Below, piece after piece: positions 51,601-55,760 of a stretch of 64,000 bases of DNA. The stretch covers positions 16,709,094-16,773,093 of the forward strand of contig NC_092563.1 in the NCBI RefSeq assembly GCF_037975245.1. Reading direction: 5' to 3'. The notes under the pieces were generated by a model. It searched no databases. It was not told the DNA's origin and saw only the letters and a program-made list of their open reading frames with translations. This DNA is from Apostichopus japonicus (Eukaryota; Echinodermata; Holothuroidea; Aspidochirotida; Stichopodidae). Every line of letters starts with the position of its first letter. The stretch's first letter is position 1. The position numbers and the translations under genes were made by a program.

Positions 51601-53711
51601 TCCCTCTCCCTGCCACATTCCCTCTCCCCTGCCCCTTCCCTCTCTCCTGCCACCTTCCCTCTCCCCTGCCCCTTCCCTCTCCCCTGCCCCTTCCCTCTCT
51701 CCTGCCCCTTCCCTCTCCCCTGCCACATTCCCTCTCCCCTGCCCCTTCCCTCTCCCCTGCCCCTTCCCTCTCTCCTGCCACCTTCCCTCTCCCCTGCCCC
51801 TTCCCTCTCCCCTGCCCCTTACCTCTCTCCTGCCACCTTCCGTTTCCCCTGCCCCTTCCCTCTCTCCTGCCACCTTCCCTCTCCCCTGCCACATTCCCTC
51901 TCCCCTGCCCCTCCCCTCTCCCCTGCCACATTCCCTCTCCCCTGCCCCTGCCCCTTCCCTCTCCCCTTCCCCTTCCCTCTCCCCTGGCCCTTCCCTCTCC
52001 CCTGCCCCTTCCCTCTCCCCTGCCCCTTCCCTCTCCCCTGCCCCTTTCCTCTCCCCTGCCACATTCCCTCTCCCCTTCCCTCTCCCCTGCCCCTTCCCTC
52101 TCTCCTGCCACCTTCCCTCTCCCCTGCCACATTCCCTCTCCCCTTCCCTCTCCCCTGCCCCTTCCCTCTCTCCTGCCACCTTCCCTCTCCCCTGCCACAT
52201 TCCCTCTCCCCTTCCCTCTCCCCTGCCCCTTCCCTCTCCCCTGCCCCTTCCCTCTCCCCTGCCCCTTCCCTCTCCCCTGCCACATTCCCTCTCCCCTTCC
52301 CTCTCCCCTGCCCCTTCCCTCTCCCCTGCCCCTTTCCTCTCTCCTGCCCCTTCCCTCTCCCCTGCCACATTCCCTCTCCCCTGCCACATTCCCTCTCCCT
52401 GCCACATTCCCTCTCCCCTGCCCCTTCCCTCTCTCCTGCCACCTTCCCTCTCCCCTGCCCCTTCCCTCTCCCCTGCCCCTTCCCTCTCTCCTGCCCCTTC
52501 CCTCTCCCCTGCCACATTCCCTCTCCCCTGCCCCTTCCCTCTCCCCTGCCCCTTCCCTCTCTCCTGCCACCTTCCCTCTCCCCTGCCCCTTCCCTCTCCC
52601 CTGCCCCTTACCTCTCTCCTGCCACCTTCCGTTTCCCCTGCCCCTTCCCTCTCTCCTGCCACCTTCCCTCTCCCCTGCCACATTCCCTCTCCCCTGCCCC
52701 TCCCCTCTCCCCTGCCACATTCCCTCTCCCCTGCCCCTGCCCCTTCCCTCTCCCCTTCCCCTTCCCTCTCCCCTGGCCCTTCCCTCTCCCCTGCCCCTTC
52801 CCTCTCCCCTGCCCCTTCCCTCTCCCCTGCCCCTTTCCTCTCTCCTGGCCCTTCCCTCTCCCCTGCCACATTCCCTCTCCCCTGCCATATTCCCTCTCCC
52901 CTGGCCCTTCCCTCTCCCCTGCCCCTTCCCTCTCCCCTGCCCCTTCCCTCTCCCCTGCCCCTTTCCTCTCTCCTGCCCCTTTCCTCTCTCCTGCCCCTTC
53001 CCTCTCCCCTGCCACATTCCCTCTCCCCTTCCCTCTCCCCTGCCCCTTCCCTCTCCCCTGCCCCTTCCCTCTCCCCTGCCCCTTCCCTCTCTCCTGCCCC
53101 TTCCCTCTCTCCTGCCTTTTCCCTCTCCCCTGCCCCTTCCCTCTCCCCTGCCCCTTCCCTCTCCCCTGCCCCTTCCCTCTCCCCTGCCCCTTCCCTCTCT
53201 CCTGCCTCTTCCCTCTCCCCTGCCCCTTCCCTCTCCCCTGCCCCTTCCCTCTCTCCTGCCCCTTCCCTCTCTCCTGCCACCTTCCGTTTCCCCTGCCCCT
53301 TCCCTCTCCCCTGCCCCTTACCTCTCTCCTGCCACCTTCCGTTTCCCCTGCCCCTTCCCTCTCTCCTGCCACCTTCTCTCTCCCCTGCCACATTCCCTCT
53401 CCCCTGGCCCTTCCCTCTCCCTGCCCCTTCCCTCTCTCCTGCCACCTTCCCTCTCCCCTGCCACATTCCCTCTCCCCTGGCCCTTCCCTCTCCCCTGCCA
53501 CCTTGCTTGGCTGCACCACATTTCTGTCCTTAGTATCAGTTAACTTCGTCCACTTTGTATGTTGAACTGGAAATATTCTGTCACATATTTTACTCCTGTC
53601 TTTGGAGATAACCTTTTACATGGCTTTTAAGCTCTCATTTCATTTGTACCATCATTCCTTTTTTTTTTTTATTCTTCCACAGTTGCAGGAAGAAGAGTAC
53701 CCCCAAAGTAA
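10168..53711 (+). CDS. CARMIL: CARMIL family protein (capping protein regulator), 25 exons, 5'-partial
   Basis: Joined exons: 10168-10256, 11334-11515, 13899-14002, 14462-14613, 15570-15680, 18062-18131, 19023-19204, 19626-19680, 20349-20452, 21226-21363, 21999-22197, 23109-23237, 23663-23773, 24884-25056, 26130-26217, 32532-32705, 33011-33071, 35507-35652, 36941-37182, 37495-37572, 38095-38204, 39534-39802, 40896-42360, 43784-43834, 53683-53711. All junctions are GT-AG and phases agree throughout. In visible-protein numbering, LRRs cover about 1-396, the helical dimerisation region about 397-629, a basic linker 630-756, CPI and CSI motifs 769-819, a Lys-rich and hydrophobic-basic patch 837-875, a conserved [11 protein letters not shown] segment near 980, and a Pro/Ser/Lys/Glu tail to 1503. 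Known family role: binds actin capping protein through CPI/CSI, weakens its barbed-end capping, and acts at membranes of migrating cells. Nearly every exon aligns in order with vertebrate CARMIL1 as I remember it. The N-terminal PH-like domain and start codon are missing. Which paralogue (CARMIL1, 2 or 3) cannot be said; a single pre-duplication orthologue is likely. Confidence 0.93.
10257..11333. other. Intron 1 of the visible gene, with G-rich array
   Basis: The segment 10376-10433 is G-rich with repeated ATGGGTGGGTGG units. An 18-bp direct repeat (aagtacaatttaacaag) occurs twice at about 11267-11303, just before the exon 2 acceptor. Nothing coding seen. Confidence 0.7.
11334..11515 (+). 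CDS. CARMIL: CARMIL exon 2 of window (two LRRs)
   Basis: Acceptor tttctcag, donor gtgcgt. It encodes about 60 residues including [13 protein letters not shown] and [10 protein letters not shown], two LRR strands with the asparagine ladder. The donor is non-consensus at +3 (gtgcgt) but phase 1 continues cleanly into the next exon. Confidence 0.93.
11908..13612. mobile_element. Non-autonomous hAT element (1705 bp) in intron 2
   Basis: Left end TAGTGTTCAACCGATTA, right end TAATCGGTTGAACACTA, perfect inverted repeats of 17 bp. Direct repeats ctcattaa at 11900-11907 and 13613-13620 flank it. Multiple CCGATTCCGATT subterminal repeats occur near both ends. There is no long open reading frame, so it would depend on a transposase from elsewhere. 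Confidence 0.95.
13899..14002 (+). CDS. CARMIL: CARMIL exon 3 of window (LRR)
   Basis: Acceptor aaacacag, donor gtaggt, leaving in phase 0. It encodes [12 protein letters not shown] followed by [14 protein letters not shown], a typical CARMIL LRR. It follows the 1.7-kb hAT insertion in intron 2. Confidence 0.93.
14003..14461. other. Intron 3, G-rich start
   Basis: Bases 14040-14105 are strongly G-rich (gaggcgagggggaggggggc), just after the exon 3 donor. The rest is featureless. Confidence 0.6.
14462..14613 (+). CDS. CARMIL: CARMIL exon 4 of window (LRRs)
   Basis: Acceptor gtttacag, donor gtaagg. It begins [18 protein letters not shown]; the [12 protein letters not shown] signature is strongly conserved in CARMIL. 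It also carries [17 protein letters not shown], a second LRR. Confidence 0.95.
14614..15569. other. Intron 4
   Basis: AT-rich intron with no repeat array or coding segment that I can support. It ends in a TTC-rich pyrimidine tract. Confidence 0.7.
15570..15680 (+). CDS. CARMIL: CARMIL exon 5 of window (LRR)
   Basis: Acceptor tttatcag, donor gtaagt. It encodes [15 protein letters not shown] then [11 protein letters not shown]. The GK-(E/D)-x-P-x-x-KQFF stretch is a CARMIL hallmark. Confidence 0.95.
16070..17110. repeat. 20-bp minisatellite array in intron 5
   Basis: About fifty copies of a 20-bp unit, AGTACAACAGCATGAGTANN, with frequent substitutions and occasional deletions. Degenerate GAGTACAAG remnants reach about 17275. 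Because three units equal 60 bp, the minus strand shows long cysteine-rich open frames ([10 protein letters not shown]); these are a repeat artefact. Confidence 0.95.
17618..18080 (+). repeat. Tandem triplication including exon 6 splice acceptor
   Basis: Three copies of a 146-164 bp block. Each contains the end of intron 5, a TTYCAG acceptor and the first 19 bases of exon 6. Acceptors end at 17751, 17915 and 18061. In the required frame the first two read EIMLGIKIN-stop and EILLGTK-stop; only the third continues into the full exon. Confidence 0.9.
18062..18131 (+). CDS. CARMIL: CARMIL exon 6 of window (LRR), short
   Basis: Acceptor atttcag, donor gtaagt, 70 bp. It encodes [22 protein letters not shown] with the leading split codon. 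Two upstream tandem copies of the acceptor plus the first 19 exon bases exist at 17752 and 17916. Both run into stops in the required frame, so the third copy is the functional one. Confidence 0.9.
18132..19022. other. Intron 6 with decayed TTCAACAATGG repeats
   Basis: From about 18160 to 18730 variants of TTCAACAATGGTTACCATTT recur irregularly, consistent with an old, diverged minisatellite. No coding signal. Confidence 0.45.
19023..19204 (+). CDS. CARMIL: CARMIL exon 7 of window (two LRRs)
   Basis: Acceptor ccatctcag, donor gtaggt. It encodes [20 protein letters not shown] and [13 protein letters not shown], aligning with the CIAEIHNITSLDI and KNFNN parts of vertebrate CARMIL1. Confidence 0.95.
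19626..19680 (+). CDS. CARMIL: CARMIL exon 8 of window (LRR linker)
   Basis: Acceptor ttatttcag, donor gtaagt, 55 bp. It encodes [18 protein letters not shown], matching the conserved NL..(V/I)LD.(L/I)V..IQ segment of the family. Confidence 0.92.
20021..20372 (+). repeat. Tandem duplication including exon 9 splice acceptor
   Basis: A block of about 158 bp occurs twice: acceptors CTTTGCAG end at 20190 and 20348, each followed by CCCATTAGAAGTTTAT. A weaker match around 20011-20040 may be a third copy. From the upstream acceptor the frame stays open for about 35 codons before TGA near 20305. Confidence 0.87.
20349..20452 (+). CDS. CARMIL: CARMIL exon 9 of window (LRR)
   Basis: Acceptor ctttgcag, donor gtacta. 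It encodes [14 protein letters not shown] and [16 protein letters not shown], nearly identical to the [16 protein letters not shown] region of CARMIL1. An upstream tandem copy of the acceptor and the first exon bases sits at 20191. Confidence 0.95.
20453..21225. other. Intron 9
   Basis: A short G-rich stretch at 20660-20700. Otherwise AT-rich with no supported feature. Confidence 0.6.
21226..21363 (+). CDS. CARMIL: CARMIL exon 10 of window (last LRRs)
   Basis: Acceptor ttaacgcag, donor gtaaac. It encodes [19 protein letters not shown] and then [17 protein letters not shown], the most conserved stretch of the CARMIL LRR domain ([15 protein letters not shown] in mammals). Confidence 0.96.
21690..21985. 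repeat. GATCC-rich minisatellite before exon 11
   Basis: About 18 degenerate copies of a 16-20 bp unit resembling ATGATCCAGATACCCC. The array ends about 15 bp before the exon 11 acceptor. Confidence 0.88.
21999..22197 (+). CDS. CARMIL: CARMIL exon 11 of window (end of LRR domain, start of helical domain)
   Basis: Acceptor tttatacag, donor gtaaat. It encodes [14 protein letters not shown], matching NYTLRFMPIPMYD of CARMIL1, then helical sequence with [19 protein letters not shown]. It is flanked on both sides by GATCC-rich minisatellite arrays. Confidence 0.95.
22215..22560. repeat. 20-bp GATCC minisatellite after exon 11
   Basis: About 17 copies of GGTATGATCCCTTAAGGAT-like units starting 18 bp after the exon 11 donor. 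The unit differs from the array before the exon but shares the ATGATCC core. Confidence 0.92.
22561..23108. other. Remainder of intron 11
   Basis: Ordinary AT-rich intron with a C/T-rich stretch at 22855-22900. Nothing coding seen. Confidence 0.6.
23109..23237 (+). CDS. CARMIL: CARMIL exon 12 of window (helical domain)
   Basis: Acceptor tctgtaatag, donor gtaagt, phase 0 at both ends. It encodes [18 protein letters not shown] and [18 protein letters not shown], equivalent to the IDRICVKVQDHL and RLMRDAKNSK parts of the CARMIL helical dimerisation domain. Confidence 0.93.
23663..23773 (+). CDS. CARMIL: CARMIL exon 13 of window (helical domain)
   Basis: Acceptor cacctctag, donor gtaagg, phase 0 at both ends. 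It encodes [20 protein letters not shown] and a helix ending VEDNLK. Domain position fits, although sequence similarity is lower than in its neighbours. Confidence 0.88.
23774..24883. other. Intron 13
   Basis: Contains a C-run at 24380 and CTTCCATA repeats (24830-24875) that form the pyrimidine tract before exon 14. No coding segment. Confidence 0.6.
24884..25056 (+). CDS. CARMIL: CARMIL exon 14 of window (helical domain)
   Basis: Acceptor tctcatacag, donor gtgagt. It encodes [20 protein letters not shown] then [16 protein letters not shown]. It matches MVDAAENLCPNVMKKA and the ISIPRTFVKNVLLEQ stretch of CARMIL1. Confidence 0.92.
25057..26129. other. Intron 14
   Basis: AT-rich, featureless apart from a short (TTA)n at 25655-25670. 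Confidence 0.6.
26130..26217 (+). CDS. CARMIL: CARMIL exon 15 of window (helical domain end)
   Basis: Acceptor tctttgcag, donor gtaagt. It encodes [20 protein letters not shown] and MNCHQSL. The (I/V)(V/I)DEI(L/I)D.L..CH signature closes the CARMIL helical domain. It is followed by the 6.3-kb intron 15. Confidence 0.93.
27221..28195. repeat. Triplicated block of about 325 bp in intron 15
   Basis: Three tandem copies start near 27225, 27540 and 27875. Each opens with CCATCTTYCCACAG, then AAAATGAAAGCTAAATAGG, then GGTGGCAGTAGTGGGATGT. Only the first copy carries the extra 27380-27480 segment with a GATCGAAACGTC motif. Confidence 0.9.
27441..27479 (+). other. Hammerhead-like fold (degenerate) or Penelope-type repeat tail
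   Basis: GCCT...AGGC can form one stem and GATCC-TGCTA-GGATC a second. GAAAC-GTC follows as in minimal hammerhead ribozymes of Penelope-like elements. The other core strand (TTGAAGA where CTGATGA is expected) is degenerate, so self-cleavage is unlikely as it stands. Confidence 0.3.
28196..29487. other. Intron 15, unannotated part
   Basis: AT-rich with no exon or repeat that I can define. Confidence 0.5.
29488..29884 (+). mobile_element. tRNA-derived SINE, plus strand
   Basis: The tRNA-like head has an A box TGGTCAAGTGG (29502-29512) and a B box GGTTCGAGCCC (29546-29556), the usual distance apart for RNA polymerase III. A conserved-looking body follows (CCTTGGGCAAGGCGC, CACCCAGGTGTATAAATGGG), and the tail is CTTTAA repeats at 29863-29884. 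The body resembles the central domain of widespread invertebrate SINEs, perhaps MetaSINE type; the subfamily is not certain. Confidence 0.85.
29885..32531. other. Intron 15, last part
   Basis: AT-rich. A poly-C run lies at 31028-31043. No exon is expected here, because exon 15 reads directly into exon 16 in the family alignment. It ends in a long AC/ATTG-rich stretch before the exon 16 acceptor. Confidence 0.55.
32532..32705 (+). CDS. CARMIL: CARMIL exon 16 of window (linker)
   Basis: Acceptor tgttacag, donor gtttgc, phase 0 at both ends. It encodes [20 protein letters not shown] followed by a polar, probably disordered stretch. It continues directly from CHQSL as in CARMIL1 (CHHKLADHFSRRG), so no exon need be missing in the large intron before it. 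The exon starts with GGTAAGC, which itself resembles a donor. Confidence 0.88.
33011..33071 (+). CDS. CARMIL: CARMIL exon 17 of window (basic KRKSV-LRPKS)
   Basis: Acceptor tatcctcag, donor gtgagt, 61 bp. It encodes [20 protein letters not shown], comparable to the KRKSIHSRMLRPVS basic patch upstream of the CPI motif in vertebrates. A 304-bp hAT element begins 21 bp after its end. Confidence 0.87.
33093..33396. mobile_element. hAT-like non-autonomous element (304 bp), CAGGCRCGTAGC family
   Basis: Left end CAGGCGCGTAGCAAGG; the right end on the minus strand reads CAGGCACGTAGCCAAGG. Direct repeats aatagcat flank it at 33085-33092 and 33397-33404. The interior contains AAGCGTAGCGCCACCA and CAAGGCCTGGGAAGT (minus strand), shared with copies at 62340-62632, 63520-63706 and 63898 onward. 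Confidence 0.93.
33405..35506. other. Intron 17, remaining part
   Basis: AT-rich with a G-run at 33885-33900. No further feature supported. Confidence 0.55.
35507..35652 (+). CDS. CARMIL: CARMIL exon 18 of window (Pro/Ala/Thr-rich linker)
   Basis: Acceptor cctcttag, donor gtaagt. It encodes a low-complexity linker with [13 protein letters not shown] and [15 protein letters not shown]. The call rests on phase agreement on both sides (1 to 0) and good splice sites rather than on conservation. A 37-bp minisatellite follows in the next intron. Confidence 0.8.
35758..36497. repeat. 37-bp minisatellite array in intron 18
   Basis: About 20 copies of a 37-bp unit containing CATGAACAACCCCTCCTACC and TAGTGGACTTGAGTTAT. 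Copies are nearly identical, so the array is young. An isolated diverged copy remains at about 36804-36845. Confidence 0.96.
36609..36752 (-). mobile_element. 5'-truncated SINE copy, minus strand, with (TTA)n tail
   Basis: The reverse complement matches the 3' half of the SINE at 44380-44700 (CCCACATTTGTGGTCGCTTAA). The (AAT)n microsatellite at 36609-36637 is its poly(TTA) tail. Confidence 0.75.
36755..36784. repeat. (AT)n microsatellite
   Basis: An alternating AT run with minor interruptions. Confidence 0.8.
36941..37182 (+). CDS. CARMIL: CARMIL exon 19 of window (CPI and CSI capping-protein-binding motifs)
   Basis: Acceptor ctcgtccag, donor gtcagt. At 36977-37033 the translation reads [19 protein letters not shown]. 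It aligns without gaps to the CPI pattern L-x-H-x-T-x-x-R-P-K-x6-P: Leu, Arg, Pro and the last Pro are kept, Lys is Arg, and His and Thr are Asp and Arg. At about 37109-37129, EGVNDFF matches the CSI motif core (EGVDEFF in vertebrates). In the known family these two motifs grip capping protein from opposite sides and weaken its hold on barbed ends. Confidence 0.93.
37183..37494. other. Intron 19
   Basis: A 312-bp intron with C-rich runs near 37355; nothing else. Confidence 0.6.
37495..37572 (+). CDS. CARMIL: CARMIL exon 20 of window (lysine-rich)
   Basis: Acceptor tcacctcag, donor gtaagt, 78 bp. It encodes [20 protein letters not shown] and a further Lys run, an almost pure Lys/Glu stretch. 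It lies between CSI and the GLFGLF segment and may be a cassette for electrostatic membrane contact. Removing it would keep the frame, because its length is a multiple of three. Confidence 0.82.
37573..38094. other. Intron 20
   Basis: Ordinary intron with a G-run at 37771-37781. Confidence 0.6.
38095..38204 (+). CDS. CARMIL: CARMIL exon 21 of window (hydrophobic-basic [10 protein letters not shown])
   Basis: Acceptor ttcttttag, donor gtagga. It encodes [20 protein letters not shown]. It parallels the KSSGFLNLIKSRSKSERPP segment of CARMIL1. With the preceding Lys-rich exon it resembles the basic-hydrophobic membrane-binding region described in the family; that function is inferred. Confidence 0.88.
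38205..39533. other. Intron 21
   Basis: No repeat or coding feature identified. A palindromic-looking CTGCAGC-rich stretch at 39280-39390 is noted only as composition. Confidence 0.5.
39534..39802 (+). CDS. CARMIL: CARMIL exon 22 of window (acidic linker and [10 protein letters not shown] motif)
   Basis: Acceptor ctccaacag, donor gtaaaa. It encodes an acidic Ser/Glu/Asp-rich stretch ending [15 protein letters not shown], matching the conserved LLAEMKAKQEKR segment in the tail of CARMIL1. Confidence 0.92.
39803..40895. other. Intron 22
   Basis: AT-rich with a G-run near 40005-40020. No supported feature. Confidence 0.6.
40896..42360 (+). CDS. CARMIL: CARMIL exon 23 of window (large Pro/Ser/Lys/Glu-rich tail)
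   Basis: Acceptor tttggttag; the donor gtcagt follows TCAGACAAGACAG. This 1465-bp exon encodes about 488 residues of low complexity: a Glu/Lys run near 41060-41130, an Ala run near 41375-41400, many SP/TP and PxxP sites, two KSFE repeats near 42174 and 42232, and a Pro-rich end [17 protein letters not shown] like the myosin-I SH3-binding end of CARMILs. Failure to splice at the donor would add two codons (Gly, Gln) and the TAG at 42366, giving a shorter C-terminus. Confidence 0.93.
42361..43783. other. Intron 23
   Basis: An in-frame TAG lies five bases inside the intron, so intron retention ends the protein. A G-rich GGTGGTTGGAGGGGTGATGG stretch occurs at 43500-43565. Otherwise featureless. 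Confidence 0.6.
43784..43834 (+). CDS. CARMIL: CARMIL exon 24 of window (51 bp)
   Basis: Acceptor gcatttcag, donor gtatgt. It encodes [17 protein letters not shown], continuing the Pro/Ser-rich tail in phase 1 at both ends. The donor is followed within 20 bp by a short TGCATATTCAAA array. Confidence 0.85.
43850..43928. repeat. TGCATATTCAAA short array
   Basis: Five copies of a 16-17 bp unit TTTGCATATTCAAATG. They create ATTTGCAT/TGCATATT octamer-like sites of the POU-domain type. The array begins 16 bp after the exon 24 donor. Confidence 0.85.
44382..44700 (+). mobile_element. tRNA-derived SINE, plus strand
   Basis: A box TGGCCGAGTG (44392-44401) as in Ser/Leu tRNAs, B-box-like GGTTCGGGGTTCC (44447-44459), body shared with the minus copy at 36609-36752, TTATTA-rich 3' end. 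Confidence 0.75.
44825..44916 (+). CDS. Possible alternative CARMIL last exon with hydrophobic C-terminus
   Basis: A strong acceptor (attttctttcag) ends at 44824. In the phase left by exon 24 (G plus two bases) it reads [11 protein letters not shown], then a hydrophobic run [19 protein letters not shown], then TGA at 44914-44916. Nineteen mostly hydrophobic residues right at the C-terminus would look like a tail anchor. AATAAA occurs at about 45964. This is a prediction from splice phase only; a chance frame is a real alternative. Confidence 0.3.
44917..46467. other. Intron 24, part
   Basis: AT-rich. AATAAA at about 45964 could serve the candidate alternative last exon. Nothing else supported. 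Confidence 0.45.
46468..46995. repeat. About 42-bp minisatellite array
   Basis: About 12 copies of a 42-bp unit containing GGAACAGACATAAGAAAATA and ACCAACATTCAAAGGCTAA, with moderate divergence. Confidence 0.92.
46996..48229. other. Intron 24, part before the pyrimidine array
   Basis: AT-rich with an A-run at 47864-47880. No feature supported. Confidence 0.5.
48230..53505. repeat. 5.3-kb pyrimidine-rich minisatellite with higher-order repeats
   Basis: About 290 copies of a mainly 18-bp unit, CCCTGCCCCTTCCCTCTC, with CCACATT, CCACCTT and 12-bp variants. Marker variants repeat at fixed distances. TTACCTCTC occurs at 49916, 50705, 51819, 52608 and 53318, giving a 1903-bp higher-order unit (789 + 1114) present twice. 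A C-run variant at 48461 and 49229 shows a further 768-bp duplication. The unit length, a multiple of three without stop codons, gives open frames of over 1700 codons on both strands; these are artefacts, not genes. Confidence 0.97.
53683..53711 (+). CDS. CARMIL: CARMIL terminal coding exon 25
   Basis: Acceptor ttcttccacag after a T-run. With the split codon it encodes VAGRRVPPK and stops at TAA 53709-53711. The basic Pro-rich ending suits the tail composition. It lies about 180 bp after the 5.3-kb pyrimidine array. The untranslated part of this exon continues downstream. Confidence 0.8.
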
Positions 53712-54130
53712 GGAAGCAGGTCCAAGGACAGGTGAATCATTCAAGGAAAGGTCGTAAGGCGAGAATCCAGTATTAGTAGCATAGATTTATGATTCAAGCA
53801 TTCAGGGAGGGAGGCGGGGGGGGGGGGGGGGTTAGGGCCAAGCAACATCACCTCAAACAATAGCTTTTACAATTGCTATCAAGTGGTGAAAGAAATGTTG
53901 CATATAAAAAATATGAACTATTGATAAAAGTTTATTATGATATTGCATGATATGTTGTCCAAACTGTTGGTGGTTGCATCTAGTGAAGTGGAAACAAATT
54001 AATTTATACAACTTTGTATGTTGCAATAGGATTAGTCTGTATGTGGCTTGTAAGTTGCAGCAAAAGTGTTTTCTACATGAGGTTGAATATTACTTACATT
54101 TGGTAAATAAAGGAGGAGTTTAAAGAAGTG
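53712..54130 (+). other. Probable 3' UTR of CARMIL
   Basis: Follows the TAA stop. It contains a G-rich segment (53804-53832), and AATAAA at 54106-54111 is followed by a GT-rich region, so a transcript end near 54130 is reasonable. A longer UTR ending near 58780 cannot be excluded. Confidence 0.45.
54106..54111 (+). terminator. Candidate poly(A) signal AATAAA
   Basis: AATAAA about 395 bp after the stop codon, with GTGTTGTAA downstream. It is the nearest canonical signal. Confidence 0.45.
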
Positions 54131-54586
54131 TTGTAATACACTGGTCACAATCATCTTCTCAACCTAGGATGGTTGAAAGAAGTTTAACAGTTGAACAAAG
54201 GGTACCAATGCTATGCACTTATATAGGAATACAAAACATTAATACTTGTTAGTATTGACTGAGCCATACAGGTCACAGGAATATCAGTCAATTTCTGATG
54301 TGTAAGAGTGTTTAGTAATATTGACTTTTTTTTCCACCTACAGTCTTTATTGTTCTGATAACTTTCATTCCAAATTTTTACCAAATTATGATCCAACTTT
54401 GTATGTGGTGTTAGATTGTTAATAGTTAGTTGTGCGGTAGTCTGAGCTGTTCATGGAATGTTGAATATTCACGATGCCTTGCTGTAGATGTTTGGAAACA
54501 TTCCCAGGAGTGTAATCAGAACAAAGTAAAGACTATACAGGGACAATCTGTCGTAGTATCGGCAAGTAGAACTGGAATGGCTCATT

Positions 54587-55600
54587 GATGATCTCACATT
54601 GATGGTGTGTGATGTGACATATGATGCTGTTCATAGCATTGATGCCTTGTTCGATGCCTCATTCAATGCCTCATATCATTCGATGATTCGTTGATGATCT
54701 CATATTGAAGGTGTGTGATGTGACATATGATGCTGTTCATAACATTGATGCCTCGTTCAATGCCTCATTCAATGCCTCATATCATTCGATGATTCGTTGA
54801 TGATCTCATATTGATGGTGTGCGATGAGACATCAGTTGCTGTTCATATCATCGATGTCTCGTTCAATGCCTCATTCAATGCCTCATACCATTCGATGCTT
54901 CGTTGATGATCTCACATTGATGCTGTGTGATGTGACATATGATGCTGTTCATAGCATTGATGCCTCGTTCAATGCCTCATTCAATGCCTCATACCATTCG
55001 ATGCTTCGTTGATGATCTCACATTGATGGTGTGTGATGTGACATATGATGCTGTTCATAGCATTGATGCCTCGTTCGATGCCTCATTCAATGCCTCCTAT
55101 CATTCGATAATTCGTTGATGATCTCATATTGAAGGTGTGTGATGTGACATATGATGCTGTTCATAGCATTGATGCCTCGTTCAATGCCTCATTCAATGCC
55201 TCATACCATTCGATGCTTCGTTGATGATCTCACATTGATGGTGTATGATGTGACATATGTTGCTGTTCATAGCATTGATGCCTCGTTCAATGCCTCATTC
55301 AATGCCTCATACCATTCGATGCTTCGTTGATGATCTCACATTGATGGTGTATGATGTGACATATGTTGCTGTTCATATCATTGATGCCTCGTTCGATGCC
55401 TCATTCAATGCCTCATATCATTCGATGATTCGTTGATGATCTCATATTGATGGTGTGCGATGAGACATCAGTTGCTGTTCATATTATTGTTGCTTCATTC
55501 GATGTCTCATTCAATGCCTCATACCATTCGATGCCTTGTTGACGATCTCTCGTTGATGGTGTATGACGTGACATCAGTTGATGTTGATATCATTGTATCA
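54587..55600. repeat. 106-bp satellite array downstream of the gene
   Basis: GATGATCTCA starts at 54587, 54693, 54799, 54905, 55011, 55117, 55223, 55329 and 55435, exactly 106 bp apart, with a diverged copy at 55541. Within each unit TTCAATGCCTCA is itself duplicated. Confidence 0.97.
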
Positions 55601-55631
55601 CATCTCCATGAGTATTAAAGTTTAGAGTGTG

Positions 55632-55760
55632 TCGTTCAATTGGTTGTGGTATCGGCTAGCAATCAGAATGATCACAGGTTCCACTCCACGTCGGACTGAC
55701 ATGTTGTCCGAAGTCTGTCGTGTCTGTGGGTGTGGTATTTAATCTCAGTCCCCCCTCTAA
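55632..55760 (+). mobile_element. Possible tRNA-derived SINE head
   Basis: A TTCAATTGGTTGTGG A-box-like stretch and GGTTCCACTCC B-box-like stretch (55677-55687) lie at tRNA-like spacing. The body and tail are not recognised, so this may be a fragment. Confidence 0.35.

Noticed and set aside
48230-53505. CRISPR-like array
   Set aside because: Units are contiguous short repeats without unique spacers in an animal gene intron; this is a minisatellite.
48193-53565. Open reading frames of 1790 codons (plus) and 1759 codons (minus)
   Set aside because: They arise because an 18-bp repeat lacking stop codons keeps its frame on both strands. The translations are pure repeats (SLSPAP, GEREGA) with no domain, and the region lies inside a CARMIL intron.
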